A stretch of DNA of 64,000 bases. It comes from Candidatus Zhuqueibacterota bacterium (GTDB taxonomy: Bacteria; Zhuqueibacterota; Zhuqueibacteria; Zhuqueibacterales; Zhuqueibacteraceae). How positions within the stretch are numbered: the stretch's first letter is position 1; every line of letters starts with the position of its first letter. Location of the stretch: NCBI GenBank assembly GCA_022616415.1, contig JAKEEU010000128.1, positions 27,987-91,986 on the forward strand, in the 5' to 3' direction. Under the pieces are notes generated by a model. The model was not told the origin of the DNA, ran no database searches, and was given only the letters and a program-made list of their open reading frames with translations. The position numbers and the translations under genes are program-made. Shown piece by piece: positions 33,939-42,240 of the stretch.

Positions 33939-34062
33939 GATAATCTCCTTTCAAGTTAAGTTGAGGGATTCCTTCTACCTTTGAAGTAATCTGTCGTAAG
34001 AAGAAAGGCGATGCACCAACAACCCATTCTCGACCTCTTTACGCTGCAGGAAACCCTGTGCT

Positions 34063-34092
34063 CTAACCTGTCTTCATCTCTATCACCTCCTT
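34063..34092 (-). promoter_or_regulatory. very strong Shine-Dalgarno before a four-codon frame
   Basis: On the minus strand AAGGAGGTGAT, complementary to the 16S 3' end over at least 10 bases, stands just before ATG AAG ACA GGT TAG (34063-34077). Such a leader could be a mini-frame that tunes the DUF2589 transcript, or the start of a gene that has been deleted. Confidence 0.4.
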
Positions 34093-34139
34093 ACGGGTTC
34101 GCCATATAGTATATCGCCTAGCGGATGGGGCATAGCCTC

Positions 34140-34300
34140 TCAGCTCCGCTCCTCCAACACCAGCTTGCATACGGCACTTACCACTGTTATACAGCCACGG
34201 CGCGGGTTGGTGATTTCGATTCCCCATTTCAACCAGTCCCTAGCCCAGGCCGAATCGGTACCAGCAAAGTGGGCTTGATCAAAACATATAAACTTATTTT
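34140..34300 (-). pseudogene. remnant of a TIGR02594/NlpC-type peptidoglycan hydrolase
   Basis: The minus strand reads FDQAHFAGTDSAWARDWLKWG, closely similar to the GTxSAxARSWLxWG core of TIGR02594-family hydrolases, followed by EITNPRRGCITVV where the family has PxxGDIVVF. Only about 50 residues are left, with no catalytic Cys in frame. It adds a third cell-wall hydrolase to the cassette, now dead. Confidence 0.5.
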
Positions 34301-34324
34301 CACAAAGAATCGCTTCATCTTCTA

Positions 34325-34780
34325 AGCAATAGAATTATTCCACTTTCGGCAAAAACCTCAAGTGTTTGTCGCTGAACTTCAGAAAAAGTTTGCAACGGCG
34401 ACTCGACGGCAAAATTTAGGCCGCTCATCTTCTTTTTTTATAAGAACTTGCGTCACTTGCTAGCGTTGATCTTTTGTCAGGCTTTCATCCTCTGATAAAA
34501 AGATCCCTGCGGCTAGCAAGGTATCAATATCGCGGTCAGCCATGCAAAAGCTGCGAAGGTCTTATGTCCTCTTCTATAAATTCACATTGCGCAGATGTCA
34601 GACGTGCCCTGCTAATAGACCGTTGAGCCAGCGTAACTCGTTAAGAAGATGCTCGCGAACATCGGTGTAGGGTTGCTGCAATTCGGCTGTGGTTGTGTCC
34701 ACGTCAAATTTGCCTGTGATTGAAGAAAAATCCTTTACTTCGTGCTTGCAGCGAATCGTTGTGTTTGCCGCCATCGACAT
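34325..34780 (-). pseudogene. decayed ATPase gene remnant
   Basis: From 34780 the frame reads KFDVDTTTAELQQPYTDVRE and HLLNELRWLNGLLAGHV, then a stop. Further coding-like pieces follow in other frames (EFIEEDIRPSQLLH; ADRDIDTLLAAG; then the 37-codon reading opening MSGLNFAVESPLQT). The EHLxxELxxLxxLL pattern is what I expect at the start of the large AAA ATPases that follow a small winged-helix gene in some contractile-injection-type clusters. The P-loop part is gone. Assignment is tentative. Confidence 0.4.
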
Positions 34781-34815
34781 GTCGTGCGAATCGGTCAGGG
34801 TTCAAAAGCTCATTC

Positions 34816-35124
34816 TCACGGATTTGCATCCCCAGCGTTTCTCAGGAATTCGCCAATCTCATCGCGCTGGCTGGGATTGATCTCGTACAACGTTCTCGAT
34901 CCCGGAACCTTCTTTTCCAAGAGATATCCCTTAGTCACCAACCATGTAATCGCCTTCAAGACCTGCTCCACGGCTTCTTCAATCCTTTCCTGCAACAACC
35001 ACCATTCCACAATGCCTTCCAAAGTATCCCTAGCTTGTGGATTTGCCTGTAAGTGTTGCAAGATGCGCCGGGCCAATTCAGTGGAGCCTTCTTTTGTTGA
35101 GTTATTTTGTTTTTGCTCTTGCAC
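34816..35124 (-). CDS. small winged-helix-like protein
   Basis: The 102 residues after a GTG start (AAAGGA upstream) read ELARRILQHLQANPQARDTL, EGIVEWWLLQERIEEAVEQV and LKAITWLVTKGYLLEKKVPG. This is a helix-helix-helix-wing arrangement ending in a short beta pair (SRTLYEINP). It probably binds DNA or a protein partner. The ATPase remnant follows directly. No family name is offered. Confidence 0.55.
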   Translation of the reverse strand: MQEQKQNNSTKEGSTELARRILQHLQANPQARDTLEGIVEWWLLQERIEEAVEQVLKAITWLVTKGYLLEKKVPGSRTLYEINPSQRDEIGEFLRNAGDANP

Positions 35125-35505
35125 TGGATCCTTTCGCTTTTTGGGTCAAAAAAGCAATTGAAGGCTCGCCATTAAACAGCGCCCAGGCACGCGACTCTTC
35201 ACTACTTGGGTCATGCACCATTCTGATATTTTATTCAGGCAAACTTCATTCCTAACTTTTCTATCGCTTGAGTTGCCTGAAATTGTTGAGCTTGAGACAA
35301 GTGGGCCGGGCAAGGTTACAAAGCGAGATGAGATGATTTATCATATACGAATCGCTACATCGATTCATGATCAATGGTTTCAATCATAAGGTCGGTAGGA
35401 CGTTTTTAGCATAGAGGTGGGATGAAAAAAGCATAATCCGTTCAATCCGCTTACAATTTTAAAAGCGGATTGAGCAGATAAAATTTTTGCTTTTTCTGCA
35501 AGGGT
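35125..35505. other. gene-free A/T-rich stretch with AAGCGGATTGA repeat
   Basis: No gene is seen. Bases 35436-35490 hold ATCCGTTCAATCCGCTT and, inverted, AAGCGGATTGAGCAGATAAA. The latter also occurs at 50254-50283 (AAGCGGATTGAACAGATAAA). It is a small interspersed repeat near the 3' end of the sigma-54 activator gene. Confidence 0.45.
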
Positions 35506-36549
35506 TCAACTCGAGGCCGACGGCAACAATGCCTGCGGATCAATTCGATATTTCTTCACCAACTCCCCAAATGCCCGGCGGTGTTTGTGGGCGGCGCGGG
35601 CAGCTCGGGAGATGTTGCCGCCATGCTCAATCAGTAGGCGGGTAATGAACTGGCGCTCGAAGGTGGCAATGACCCCGGCTTTGGCTTCTTTGAAAGATTG
35701 CGCCGGCGGTTTAGATTCCGTAGTATGAAGATGTGGCAGGTTGAGATCGTGGACTTGTATGGTGGAAGAGTGGCATACGGCAACAGCATGGTAGATCGCG
35801 TTTTCTAATTCGCGTATATTTCCAGGCCAGTTATATTGAGTTAGTACGCTCAGAACCCCAGGGTCAAAACCTGTGACTGGTTTGAAAAGCTGAGCAGAAT
35901 ACTTTTGCAGAAAGTGTTCTGCCAGCAGAGGAATATCACCTGCCCTCTCACGCAGAGGAGGCAGCAACAAGGAAACGACGTTTAACCGGTAGAACAGATC
36001 GTCGCGGAAAGCTCCCTCTTGCGCTTTTTTCCTCAAATCATTTCTGGCGGCCGAAACGATCCGCACATCAGCTTTTGCGATGCGATTTAATCCAAGCGGT
36101 TTGAATTCCTTTTCCTCCAAGAAACGAAGCAGTTTGGCTTGCATAATCAGGGGGATTGAATCAATCTCGTCTAAGAAAAGCGTCCCTCCGGCTGCGGCTT
36201 GAATAATCCCTTCTTGGCGCACCGTGGCGCCGGTAAATGCGCCTTTGACGTGGCCAAACAACTCGTTCTCAAAAAGCTCAGCCGGGATGGCAGCGCAGTT
36301 GATGGGTATGAATGGCTTCGATGAACGAGGACTAAGGTAATGAATGGCTCTGGCAAAAAGCTCCTTGCCGGTGCCGGTTTCGCCGCAGATCAATACCGGC
36401 ACCTCGCATGGCGAAATTTGTTGCACTTTGGCAAGCGCCTCACAAAATTTCGACTCCCGGCCAACCAGTTTCTTCAAACCCAGCTTGACGACCAGGCTGT
36501 TGATCACGTCGCCAGCTTCGTGGGCGGCATGATCACCAAATTTCTGCAT
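35506..36549 (-). CDS. sigma-54 dependent transcriptional activator without sensor domain
   Basis: After about 28 residues the AAA+ domain starts: Walker A GETGTGKE, the sigma-54 contact loop GAFTGAT, Walker B GGTLFLDEID, then ERAGDIPLLAEHF and WPGNIRELENAIYHA. A Fis-type helix-turn-helix ends the protein (EHGGNISRAARAAHKHRRAF). With no receiver or GAF domain and 347 residues, the layout is that of PspF. Its targets are unknown; I did not find a clear GG-N10-GC promoter in the neighbouring gaps. The first 20 residues resemble the N-terminus of the hybrid sensor at 41.2 kb. Confidence 0.88.
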   Translation of the reverse strand: MQKFGDHAAHEAGDVINSLVVKLGLKKLVGRESKFCEALAKVQQISPCEVPVLICGETGTGKELFARAIHYLSPRSSKPFIPINCAAIPAELFENELFGHVKGAFTGATVRQEGIIQAAAGGTLFLDEIDSIPLIMQAKLLRFLEEKEFKPLGLNRIAKADVRIVSAARNDLRKKAQEGAFRDDLFYRLNVVSLLLPPLRERAGDIPLLAEHFLQKYSAQLFKPVTGFDPGVLSVLTQYNWPGNIRELENAIYHAVAVCHSSTIQVHDLNLPHLHTTESKPPAQSFKEAKAGVIATFERQFITRLLIEHGGNISRAARAAHKHRRAFGELVKKYRIDPQALLPSASS

Positions 36550-36650
36550 CTTAACCTCCCGTTCCCTGAAATGCTGAAATATTAATGGAAGCAGCCCTTG
36601 GTGCGGCCCCTTGATTTTATAAAAATAGCTTTTGCAATTTAAGAAAAATA
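36497..36650. repeat. leader segment shared with the hybrid sensor gene (copy 1)
   Basis: The start of the sigma-54 gene and about 70 bases upstream align with 41190-41345. On the minus strand both can be read as GxHQGLLPxxFQHFRxRE followed by GDHAxxExxxVIN. Substitutions keep the reading frame on both strands, so the coding strand is unclear. Confidence 0.6.
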
Positions 36651-36917
36651 GCTGGGCAAGTCTTTCAAATTTGTTGCAAAATTTTTAATTTTTGTTGCGT
36701 GGTTGCCATTTCAAAGGCGATGCCAGCAGAAAGGTGAGCGAGATTGGTGGGATGACGTAGCGGAAAAACATCATGTTATGTCAAAGCAGGATTGGTGAGC
36801 TTATGTGGCAACAAGATCACAAACAGCTTACGAAAAATTAGAAGCATAGGTGAAGTTGTTTTATCAGTAGGTTAGCCCAACGAAAATTTGGAAGGAGATT
36901 CCCCTATTTTAAAATTT
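36651..36917. other. intergenic stretch upstream of the sigma-54 gene
   Basis: No gene or strong hairpin is seen between the leader and the end of the hybrid sensor. The run TTTGTTGCAAAATTTTTAAT is A/T-rich and could hold the promoter of the activator, but no consensus pair stands out. Confidence 0.3.
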
Positions 36918-39900
36918 TTAGCAGATGATTGCAATATTCTTATTTTTGCACTTAAAATTATTCTTGACATACTCCTTTGGCGAGCAGCCGAACTGCTCAT
37001 GAAAGCATTTGGTAAAATAGGCTTGGCTGCCGAAACCCACCATATAGGCGACTTCGGCTATGGTGCCGGCGTTTTGCCTGAGCAGCTCCACCGCGCGCTG
37101 GAGCCGCATCGAGCGAATCAATTGGTTGGCGGATTGGTCGATGAGCGCCCGGAGTTTCCGATGAAGCTGTGCACGGCTCATCCCCACTTCCGCGGCCAAT
37201 ATTTCGACGCTGAATTCCTCCTCATCAAGATGTTTTTCCACTGCACTTTGTACCCGCTGCAAAAAAGTTTCATCCATCGGCGTGATGGCAATCGCGCTCG
37301 GCTTCAACACCATCTCACGGCTGAAGCGTTCGCGTAGTTGCCGCCGCAATTTGATCAGATTCTGCACCCGCGCCAGCAGTTCTTTGTCATCGAATGGCTT
37401 GATGAGGTAATCATCCGCGCCGATTTCCAATCCATACACCTTGCTCTCGCTGTCCGCTTTGGCGGTGAGCATGATGATGGGAACATGACTCGTCTTCTCG
37501 TCGGTTTTCAAAATCCGGCACAGCTCGTTGCCATCACGTTTGGGCATCATCACGTCGCTAATGATCAAATCAGGAATGATCTCCAAAGCTTTTTGCACGC
37601 CATCAATGCCGTCAACCGCCTCGATCACTTTAAAAGTCGGTTCGAGATACTGCCGAATGTACGTCCGTACGTCACGGTTGTCTTCGACGACGAGCACGAT
37701 GGTTTCGTCGGCTTGTTGCTCTTTGCTGGTCGCTGGTTGCTGGATGTTGGAGGCTTGATCCTCGATATTTAATGCTCGATTCTCGAGGCTCGTAAACTGC
37801 TCACTGGAAACTGAAAACTGATCACTGGTCACTGTTTCAACAACTTCTTCCGGCTGCAAATGCGTCTTGCCGAGCGGCAGTCGCACGTTGAAAGTCGTGC
37901 CGCGCCCGACTTCACTTTGAACAAGAATCTCGCCATGATGCAGCTCCACCAACTCTTTCGTGAGCGCCAGCCCAATGCCCGTGCCTTCGTGCTCGCGGGT
38001 GTGCGAGGCATCGACTTGATAGAAGCGATCAAAAATTTTGTCGAGCAGTTTCGCCGGAATGCCCGAGCCAGTGTCGGTGACGGAAATCTCGATGAAGTTG
38101 GCAGAAGCAGTGGCAGTAGCAGTTGGCAAGACCTGAGTTCGACTGCCGCTGCCAACTGCCACTGTCACACTTCCCCCTTCCGGCGTGAACTTCAACGCAT
38201 TGGAGAGCAGATTCGAGACGATCTTCTCCAGCTTGTCGCGGTCGATATAGGCGATGAGTTTTTCTTCCAGCGAACTGAAAGTCAAAGTAATACGCTTGCG
38301 CTCGGCGGCGGAGGCAAAAGAGAGCGCCAGGCCTTTGAGAAAACTGATGATGTTTTCCGGTCGGGCTTGCAACGACATGCGCCCGGCTTCGAGCTTGGCG
38401 AGATCGAGTAACTGGTTGATCAAACGCAGCAAGCGCCGGCCATTGCGCAGGATCATGCCATACGCTTCCTGCACATTGCCTTTAAATTCGCCGGCGCGAA
38501 TTTGCTCCACCGGCCCAAGAATTAATGTCAGCGGCGTGCGGAACTCGTGCGAGATATTGGCGAAGAAACGCGACTTCATCTCATCGATTTCTTGCAGCTT
38601 CTGCGCTTCCAGTTTTTGCATGCGCAGCTCGTTGCGTATCTTGACGCGATTGAGCTCGAAGCGCCGCCAACCATAGAGTAAAATCGTAAAAACTATGATG
38701 TAAAAGGCGTAAGCCCAGCGCGTGCGCCACCACGGCGGGGTGATGGTGATCCTGAGCGACGTGCCCTCCTCGTTCCACATACCGTCATTGTTGGAGCCCT
38801 TAACGCGGAAGGTGTAAGTTCCCGGCGGCACGTTGGTAAAATCGGCGAGACGTCGATTGCCGGAGTAAATCCAATCACGATTGAAACCCTCGAACATGTA
38901 GGCGTATTGATTTTTTGCTGGCGCCGTGAAATCCAGCGCGGCAAATTCGATGGAGAAAAAATTTTGATCGTAAGTCAGAAGAATATTTTTCTTGACGGCC
39001 AGTGAAGAATCGAGCGCATACTCCTGATTGGCCACGATGAAATTAGTCAGCACGATAGGCGGAACATGCCGGTTTTCTTTAATACTATCCGGATGAAAAC
39101 GAACATAACCGTATCTGCCGCCTACGAGAAATTCGCCATTATGGTTTTTAAAAAAAGCGCCGGGCTCGATGCGATCTAAGCCGAGCTCGCTCAACTTGAA
39201 AATTTTATCCATTGGGTTTCGTGCCAAATGAGGGTTGAATCGTGCGAGCCCTTCATTCGTCGTCAACCAAAGGTTTTCATGATTGTCACTTTGAATACCG
39301 ATCACGAAATCGGACGGCAAGCCATGTTCACGTGTGAATCTGCGAAAGCGTTTCGTCCGGCGATCAAATTGATTTAATCCAGCCGCCGTGCTAACCCACA
39401 AATGATGCGCCGAATCTCCAGGCATCTCATAAATTACATAAACGCGATTATCGCTCAGGCTATTGGGGTCGGATGGTCGATGCTGATAGTTGCGAAATTT
39501 TCCGGTCTGCCGTTGCCAATGCGACAAGCCGCCGCCTTCGGTGCCGATCCAAAGCTCGCCCAACACATCTTCAAAAATGATGGTCACATAATTATGGCTT
39601 AGACTTGAAGTATCCGCAATATCATGTTTGAAATGCGTGAAAGTCGCTTGATCGTGATTCAGCCGATTGAGCCCGGCCTCCAAAGTGCCAACCCATAAAT
39701 CGCCGCGGCGATCGACAAGCAGAGTCGTGACCCAGTTTTGGCTCAAGCTCAAAGGATTATCCGGATCGTGTTGAAAATGGATGAATTTTTCTTCTTGCAA
39801 AAGGAACTTATCAATTCCGCCATCCACTGGGTGTCGAAAACCAAGCCAAAACTCGTTCGCATTTTCCTTTCCTTGACCAATAGAAACGACGGCATCGTGA

Positions 39901-40775
39901 AGAATACTGTTCGGACTATTGGCATGATACCAGTAGTTTTTTTCTATCTGGCCCAAACTCGACATCTTAATCAACCCGCTATGACTCCCGAGCCACAGGG
40001 CGCCGGCGCTATCCAGATGGAAACGGAGAACCCAATTTTGCGACGCCAGGGGATCTTGGGGAAGAACCAAGCGATGATTGAGGCGATTTTGATCGAGGTT
40101 GAGCTTGTTAAGGCCTTCGACTTCCGTGCCAATCCAAAGATTGCCGGCATGATCCCGCAGGAACGCCGTTACGTGATCACCGCTCAAGCTGGCATTATTG
40201 TTGAATTCATATCGATAATACTTTGCTTCAAACGTTTGGTGATTGAAGATGATCATGCCGCCGTGCGTGCCAAGTAAAAGTTGATCCTGGCCCAAAGGCC
40301 AAATTCTCTCTGCGTAAACATAGGATAGCCACGAGGGATCAGCGGCAGAATAGGAAAAAAAATTAACTTGGGCTTTTCTCTGGTTATATAGCAATACTCC
40401 GCCTCGCCCCGGCACCCAAAGCCGTCCATCCGGCGATTCAGTCATGCCCCAATTGCTTAGTTGTTTTGGGAAACCAGCCCACGGCGCAGCCAAAAAACTC
40501 TCTGACCGCCGATCAAAAATCTGAAACCCTTCCCCCGTTCCTACCCAAAGATTCCGGAAGCCATCTTCATAAATACAATAAACTGTCTGCGAACCCAATG
40601 GTTGCGCCGGTGATTTCCTCGAATATCGGATAAATTTTCCTGTGGCACGATCGAATTTATTCAAGCCACCGAGGTGGGTTCCCACCCACAATTCGTTTTG
40701 GCTGTCTTCATAAACCGTAAAAACCGCATTGCTCGAAATCGAGCTGGAGTCGCCCGCGGTAGATGCTGAAAACAT
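36918..40775 (-). CDS. hybrid two-component system protein, main part (frameshifted)
   Basis: In order the 1285 residues contain two-bladed-propeller sensor repeats (many LWVGT, LWIGTEGGGLSHW units, about 1-545), a Y_Y_Y domain (YAYMFEGFNRDWIYSGNRR), a membrane helix (WAYAFYIIVFTILLYGW), HisKA with SHEFRTPLTL, a HATPase (NLLSNALKFTPEGG, DTGSGIP, GTGIGLAL), a receiver at about 1025-1140 (VVEDNRD, Asp in ISDVMMP, Lys in LIKPF) and an AraC-type DNA-binding end (IAEVAYMVGFGSQAYFTKCF). Such single-protein systems sense sugars in the periplasm and activate Sus-type operons. The N-terminus is in another frame (see 40661-41266). SusC/SusD at 46-50 kb are possible targets. Confidence 0.88.
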   Translation of the reverse strand: MFSASTAGDSSSISSNAVFTVYEDSQNELWVGTHLGGLNKFDRATGKFIRYSRKSPAQPLGSQTVYCIYEDGFRNLWVGTGEGFQIFDRRSESFLAAPWAGFPKQLSNWGMTESPDGRLWVPGRGGVLLYNQRKAQVNFFSYSAADPSWLSYVYAERIWPLGQDQLLLGTHGGMIIFNHQTFEAKYYRYEFNNNASLSGDHVTAFLRDHAGNLWIGTEVEGLNKLNLDQNRLNHRLVLPQDPLASQNWVLRFHLDSAGALWLGSHSGLIKMSSLGQIEKNYWYHANSPNSILHDAVVSIGQGKENANEFWLGFRHPVDGGIDKFLLQEEKFIHFQHDPDNPLSLSQNWVTTLLVDRRGDLWVGTLEAGLNRLNHDQATFTHFKHDIADTSSLSHNYVTIIFEDVLGELWIGTEGGGLSHWQRQTGKFRNYQHRPSDPNSLSDNRVYVIYEMPGDSAHHLWVSTAAGLNQFDRRTKRFRRFTREHGLPSDFVIGIQSDNHENLWLTTNEGLARFNPHLARNPMDKIFKLSELGLDRIEPGAFFKNHNGEFLVGGRYGYVRFHPDSIKENRHVPPIVLTNFIVANQEYALDSSLAVKKNILLTYDQNFFSIEFAALDFTAPAKNQYAYMFEGFNRDWIYSGNRRLADFTNVPPGTYTFRVKGSNNDGMWNEEGTSLRITITPPWWRTRWAYAFYIIVFTILLYGWRRFELNRVKIRNELRMQKLEAQKLQEIDEMKSRFFANISHEFRTPLTLILGPVEQIRAGEFKGNVQEAYGMILRNGRRLLRLINQLLDLAKLEAGRMSLQARPENIISFLKGLALSFASAAERKRITLTFSSLEEKLIAYIDRDKLEKIVSNLLSNALKFTPEGGSVTVAVGSGSRTQVLPTATATASANFIEISVTDTGSGIPAKLLDKIFDRFYQVDASHTREHEGTGIGLALTKELVELHHGEILVQSEVGRGTTFNVRLPLGKTHLQPEEVVETVTSDQFSVSSEQFTSLENRALNIEDQASNIQQPATSKEQQADETIVLVVEDNRDVRTYIRQYLEPTFKVIEAVDGIDGVQKALEIIPDLIISDVMMPKRDGNELCRILKTDEKTSHVPIIMLTAKADSESKVYGLEIGADDYLIKPFDDKELLARVQNLIKLRRQLRERFSREMVLKPSAIAITPMDETFLQRVQSAVEKHLDEEEFSVEILAAEVGMSRAQLHRKLRALIDQSANQLIRSMRLQRAVELLRQNAGTIAEVAYMVGFGSQAYFTKCFHEQFGCSPKEYVKNNFKCKNKNIAIIC

Positions 40776-41266
40776 GAAAACGTCTCAGTGGCGCGCTCAT
40801 AGCGACAAAGCCCACCGCCATTCGTACCTGCCCAGAGCGCACCGCTTTTGTCAACGTAAACACACCACACTTCATTGTTGCTGATCGAGCCGGGACACGA
40901 CGGATCGTATTTGTAAATTTTGAATTGATAGCCGTCATAACGGTTGAGGCCGTCGTCGGTGCCGATCCAGAGAAACCCCTGAAGATCTTGCGCAATAGAA
41001 TTGATCAAATTGCTCGAGAGGCCGTGCTCGACAGTGATTCGTCCAAATTTGGCGGATCGATCTTGAGCGTGGAGGCTGGTCATCCCAATAAAGATTATCA
41101 ACATAATTAAACTTAGCAGTGGGAATTTGAGCACGACATGGCGGCTGAACTTGAGGGCCTCGGCTTTGTGGACAATGCCTATACCATCTTCGCCAGGATT
41201 TTCGATGATGTTGATGACTTCATCGGTTTCGTCAAGAGCATGATCACCAATTGTCCGCGTCTCCAT
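40661..41266 (-). pseudogene. N-terminal part of the hybrid sensor, out of frame
   Basis: The reading has a membrane or signal segment (LLSLIMLIIFIGMTSLHAQ) followed by the first propeller repeats (FGRITVEHGLSSNLINSIAQ, GFLWIGTDDGLNRYDGYQF, LWAGTNGGGLCRYE), exactly what the downstream protein lacks. The frames can be joined within GCCCGCGG at about 40752-40760 by adding one base, giving a protein near 1480 residues. I start it at METRTIGDHA (41266), which leaves an unusually long cytoplasmic leader; a start nearer the membrane helix is possible. Confidence 0.75.
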
Positions 41267-41345
41267 CTCCCTACCCCGGAAATGCTGAAATGTTACAGGA
41301 AGCAGTCCCTGATGCAGCCCCGTGATTTGCGAAAAAAGAAGATAC
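41190..41345. repeat. leader segment shared with the sigma-54 gene (copy 2)
   Basis: This is the counterpart of 36497-36650. On the plus strand both contain GAAATGCTGAAATRTTA followed by GGAAGCAG. Divergence is moderate, so the duplication is not recent. Confidence 0.6.
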
Positions 41346-41439
41346 ACGATTTTTCGCTGAAAGCAAGGGAAATTTTATCCGTAGAATCGTTCGCCAAGCT
41401 TGCAGTGCAGCTTTAAGGATACAACCTGAATTTTGCTTG

Positions 41440-41468
41440 TTGACATTTTCCCGAAAAAGCTGTAACAT
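41440..41468 (+). promoter_or_regulatory. sigma-70-type promoter of the AAA/nuclease gene
   Basis: TTGACA (41440-41445), a 17-base spacer and TAACAT (41463-41468) stand 37 bases before the ATG at 41506. The -35 box is perfect and the -10 box matches in four of six positions. Confidence 0.6.
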
Positions 41469-41505
41469 TAAAAGATGGCGAGAACGTCAAACCTGAAATT
41501 GTCTT

Positions 41506-42240
41506 ATGCGAGAATTCAACACCTCCGGCCCGAATAACCCGGACATTCATTTTACCGTGATGCGGGAAGCGCTGCTGCAAAAGGCATTGGAGCAGATTAC
41601 CCGGCCGGCGGATCCCAAAGGCGGCCGGTACTTTACGCTCTACGCGCCGCGGCAGACCGGCAAAACCACGTTCGTCGAACAACTGATGAAGCGCCTGGGT
41701 CGCCGGCAATACTTTCCAGCCATGATTAGCTTTGAAGCTTTGTCAGGCTTGGAAGAATCCACCTTCTATCGCGAGCTTGGCAAGCGCTTGGATCGTATGG
41801 GAAATTTTCCCTTCGCGATACCGGAGATGAACAGCCGGCACGATTTTGAGGATTTTCTGTCGGCATTAAAAACGCAAATACCACAAAAGCTTTGCCTGAT
41901 TATCGACGAATTCGACGGGCTGAATGCGCCCTATCTCGGCGATCTGCTGCACTTATTGCGCTTGATCTATCACGCGCGCGGCCAGAAATATAATTTACAT
42001 GCTCTCATTCTCATCGGCGTGCGCAACTTGACGGAAATAAATATCGAGCGCGCCTCGCCGTTCAACACCAATGACGAAATCCGGCTACGTTTTTTCACGC
42101 GCGAAGAGACATACGATTTGATGGCGCAATACGAAGCGGAAAGCGGCCAGCTTTTTTGCGCCGGAGGTGAAGGAACGCATTTTTTACGAAACGCAAGGCC
42201 AGCCGGGCTTGGTCAGCGCGCTGTGCAAAAAAATGGTTGA
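41506..42240 (+). CDS. AAA-ATPase-like protein, N-terminal part (frameshifted)
   Basis: After GPNNPDIHFTVMREALL the ATPase part shows Walker A APRQTGKTTF and Walker B KLCLIIDEFDG, with RGQKYNLHALILIGVRNLTE as sensor-like strand. This is the archaeal-type/AAA-ATPase-like family often joined to a PD-(D/E)XK nuclease domain. The frame breaks at a run of six T (42152-42157): with five T it continues QLFAPEVKERIFYE into the reading at 42167-43108. The last 28 residues of this reading are therefore out of frame. Confidence 0.8.
   Translation: MREFNTSGPNNPDIHFTVMREALLQKALEQITRPADPKGGRYFTLYAPRQTGKTTFVEQLMKRLGRRQYFPAMISFEALSGLEESTFYRELGKRLDRMGNFPFAIPEMNSRHDFEDFLSALKTQIPQKLCLIIDEFDGLNAPYLGDLLHLLRLIYHARGQKYNLHALILIGVRNLTEINIERASPFNTNDEIRLRFFTREETYDLMAQYEAESGQLFCAGGEGTHFLRNARPAGLGQRAVQKNG

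Noticed and set aside
30299..35124. Complete prophage
   Set aside because: Only lysis-type genes and uncharacterised proteins are present; there is no integrase, capsid, portal, terminase or tail gene in the segment or beside it.
35125..35505. AGCAA ... GCCA on the plus strand as a minus-strand sigma-54 promoter
   Set aside because: The spacing between the two boxes is ten bases, not the seven required between TGGC and TTGCW.
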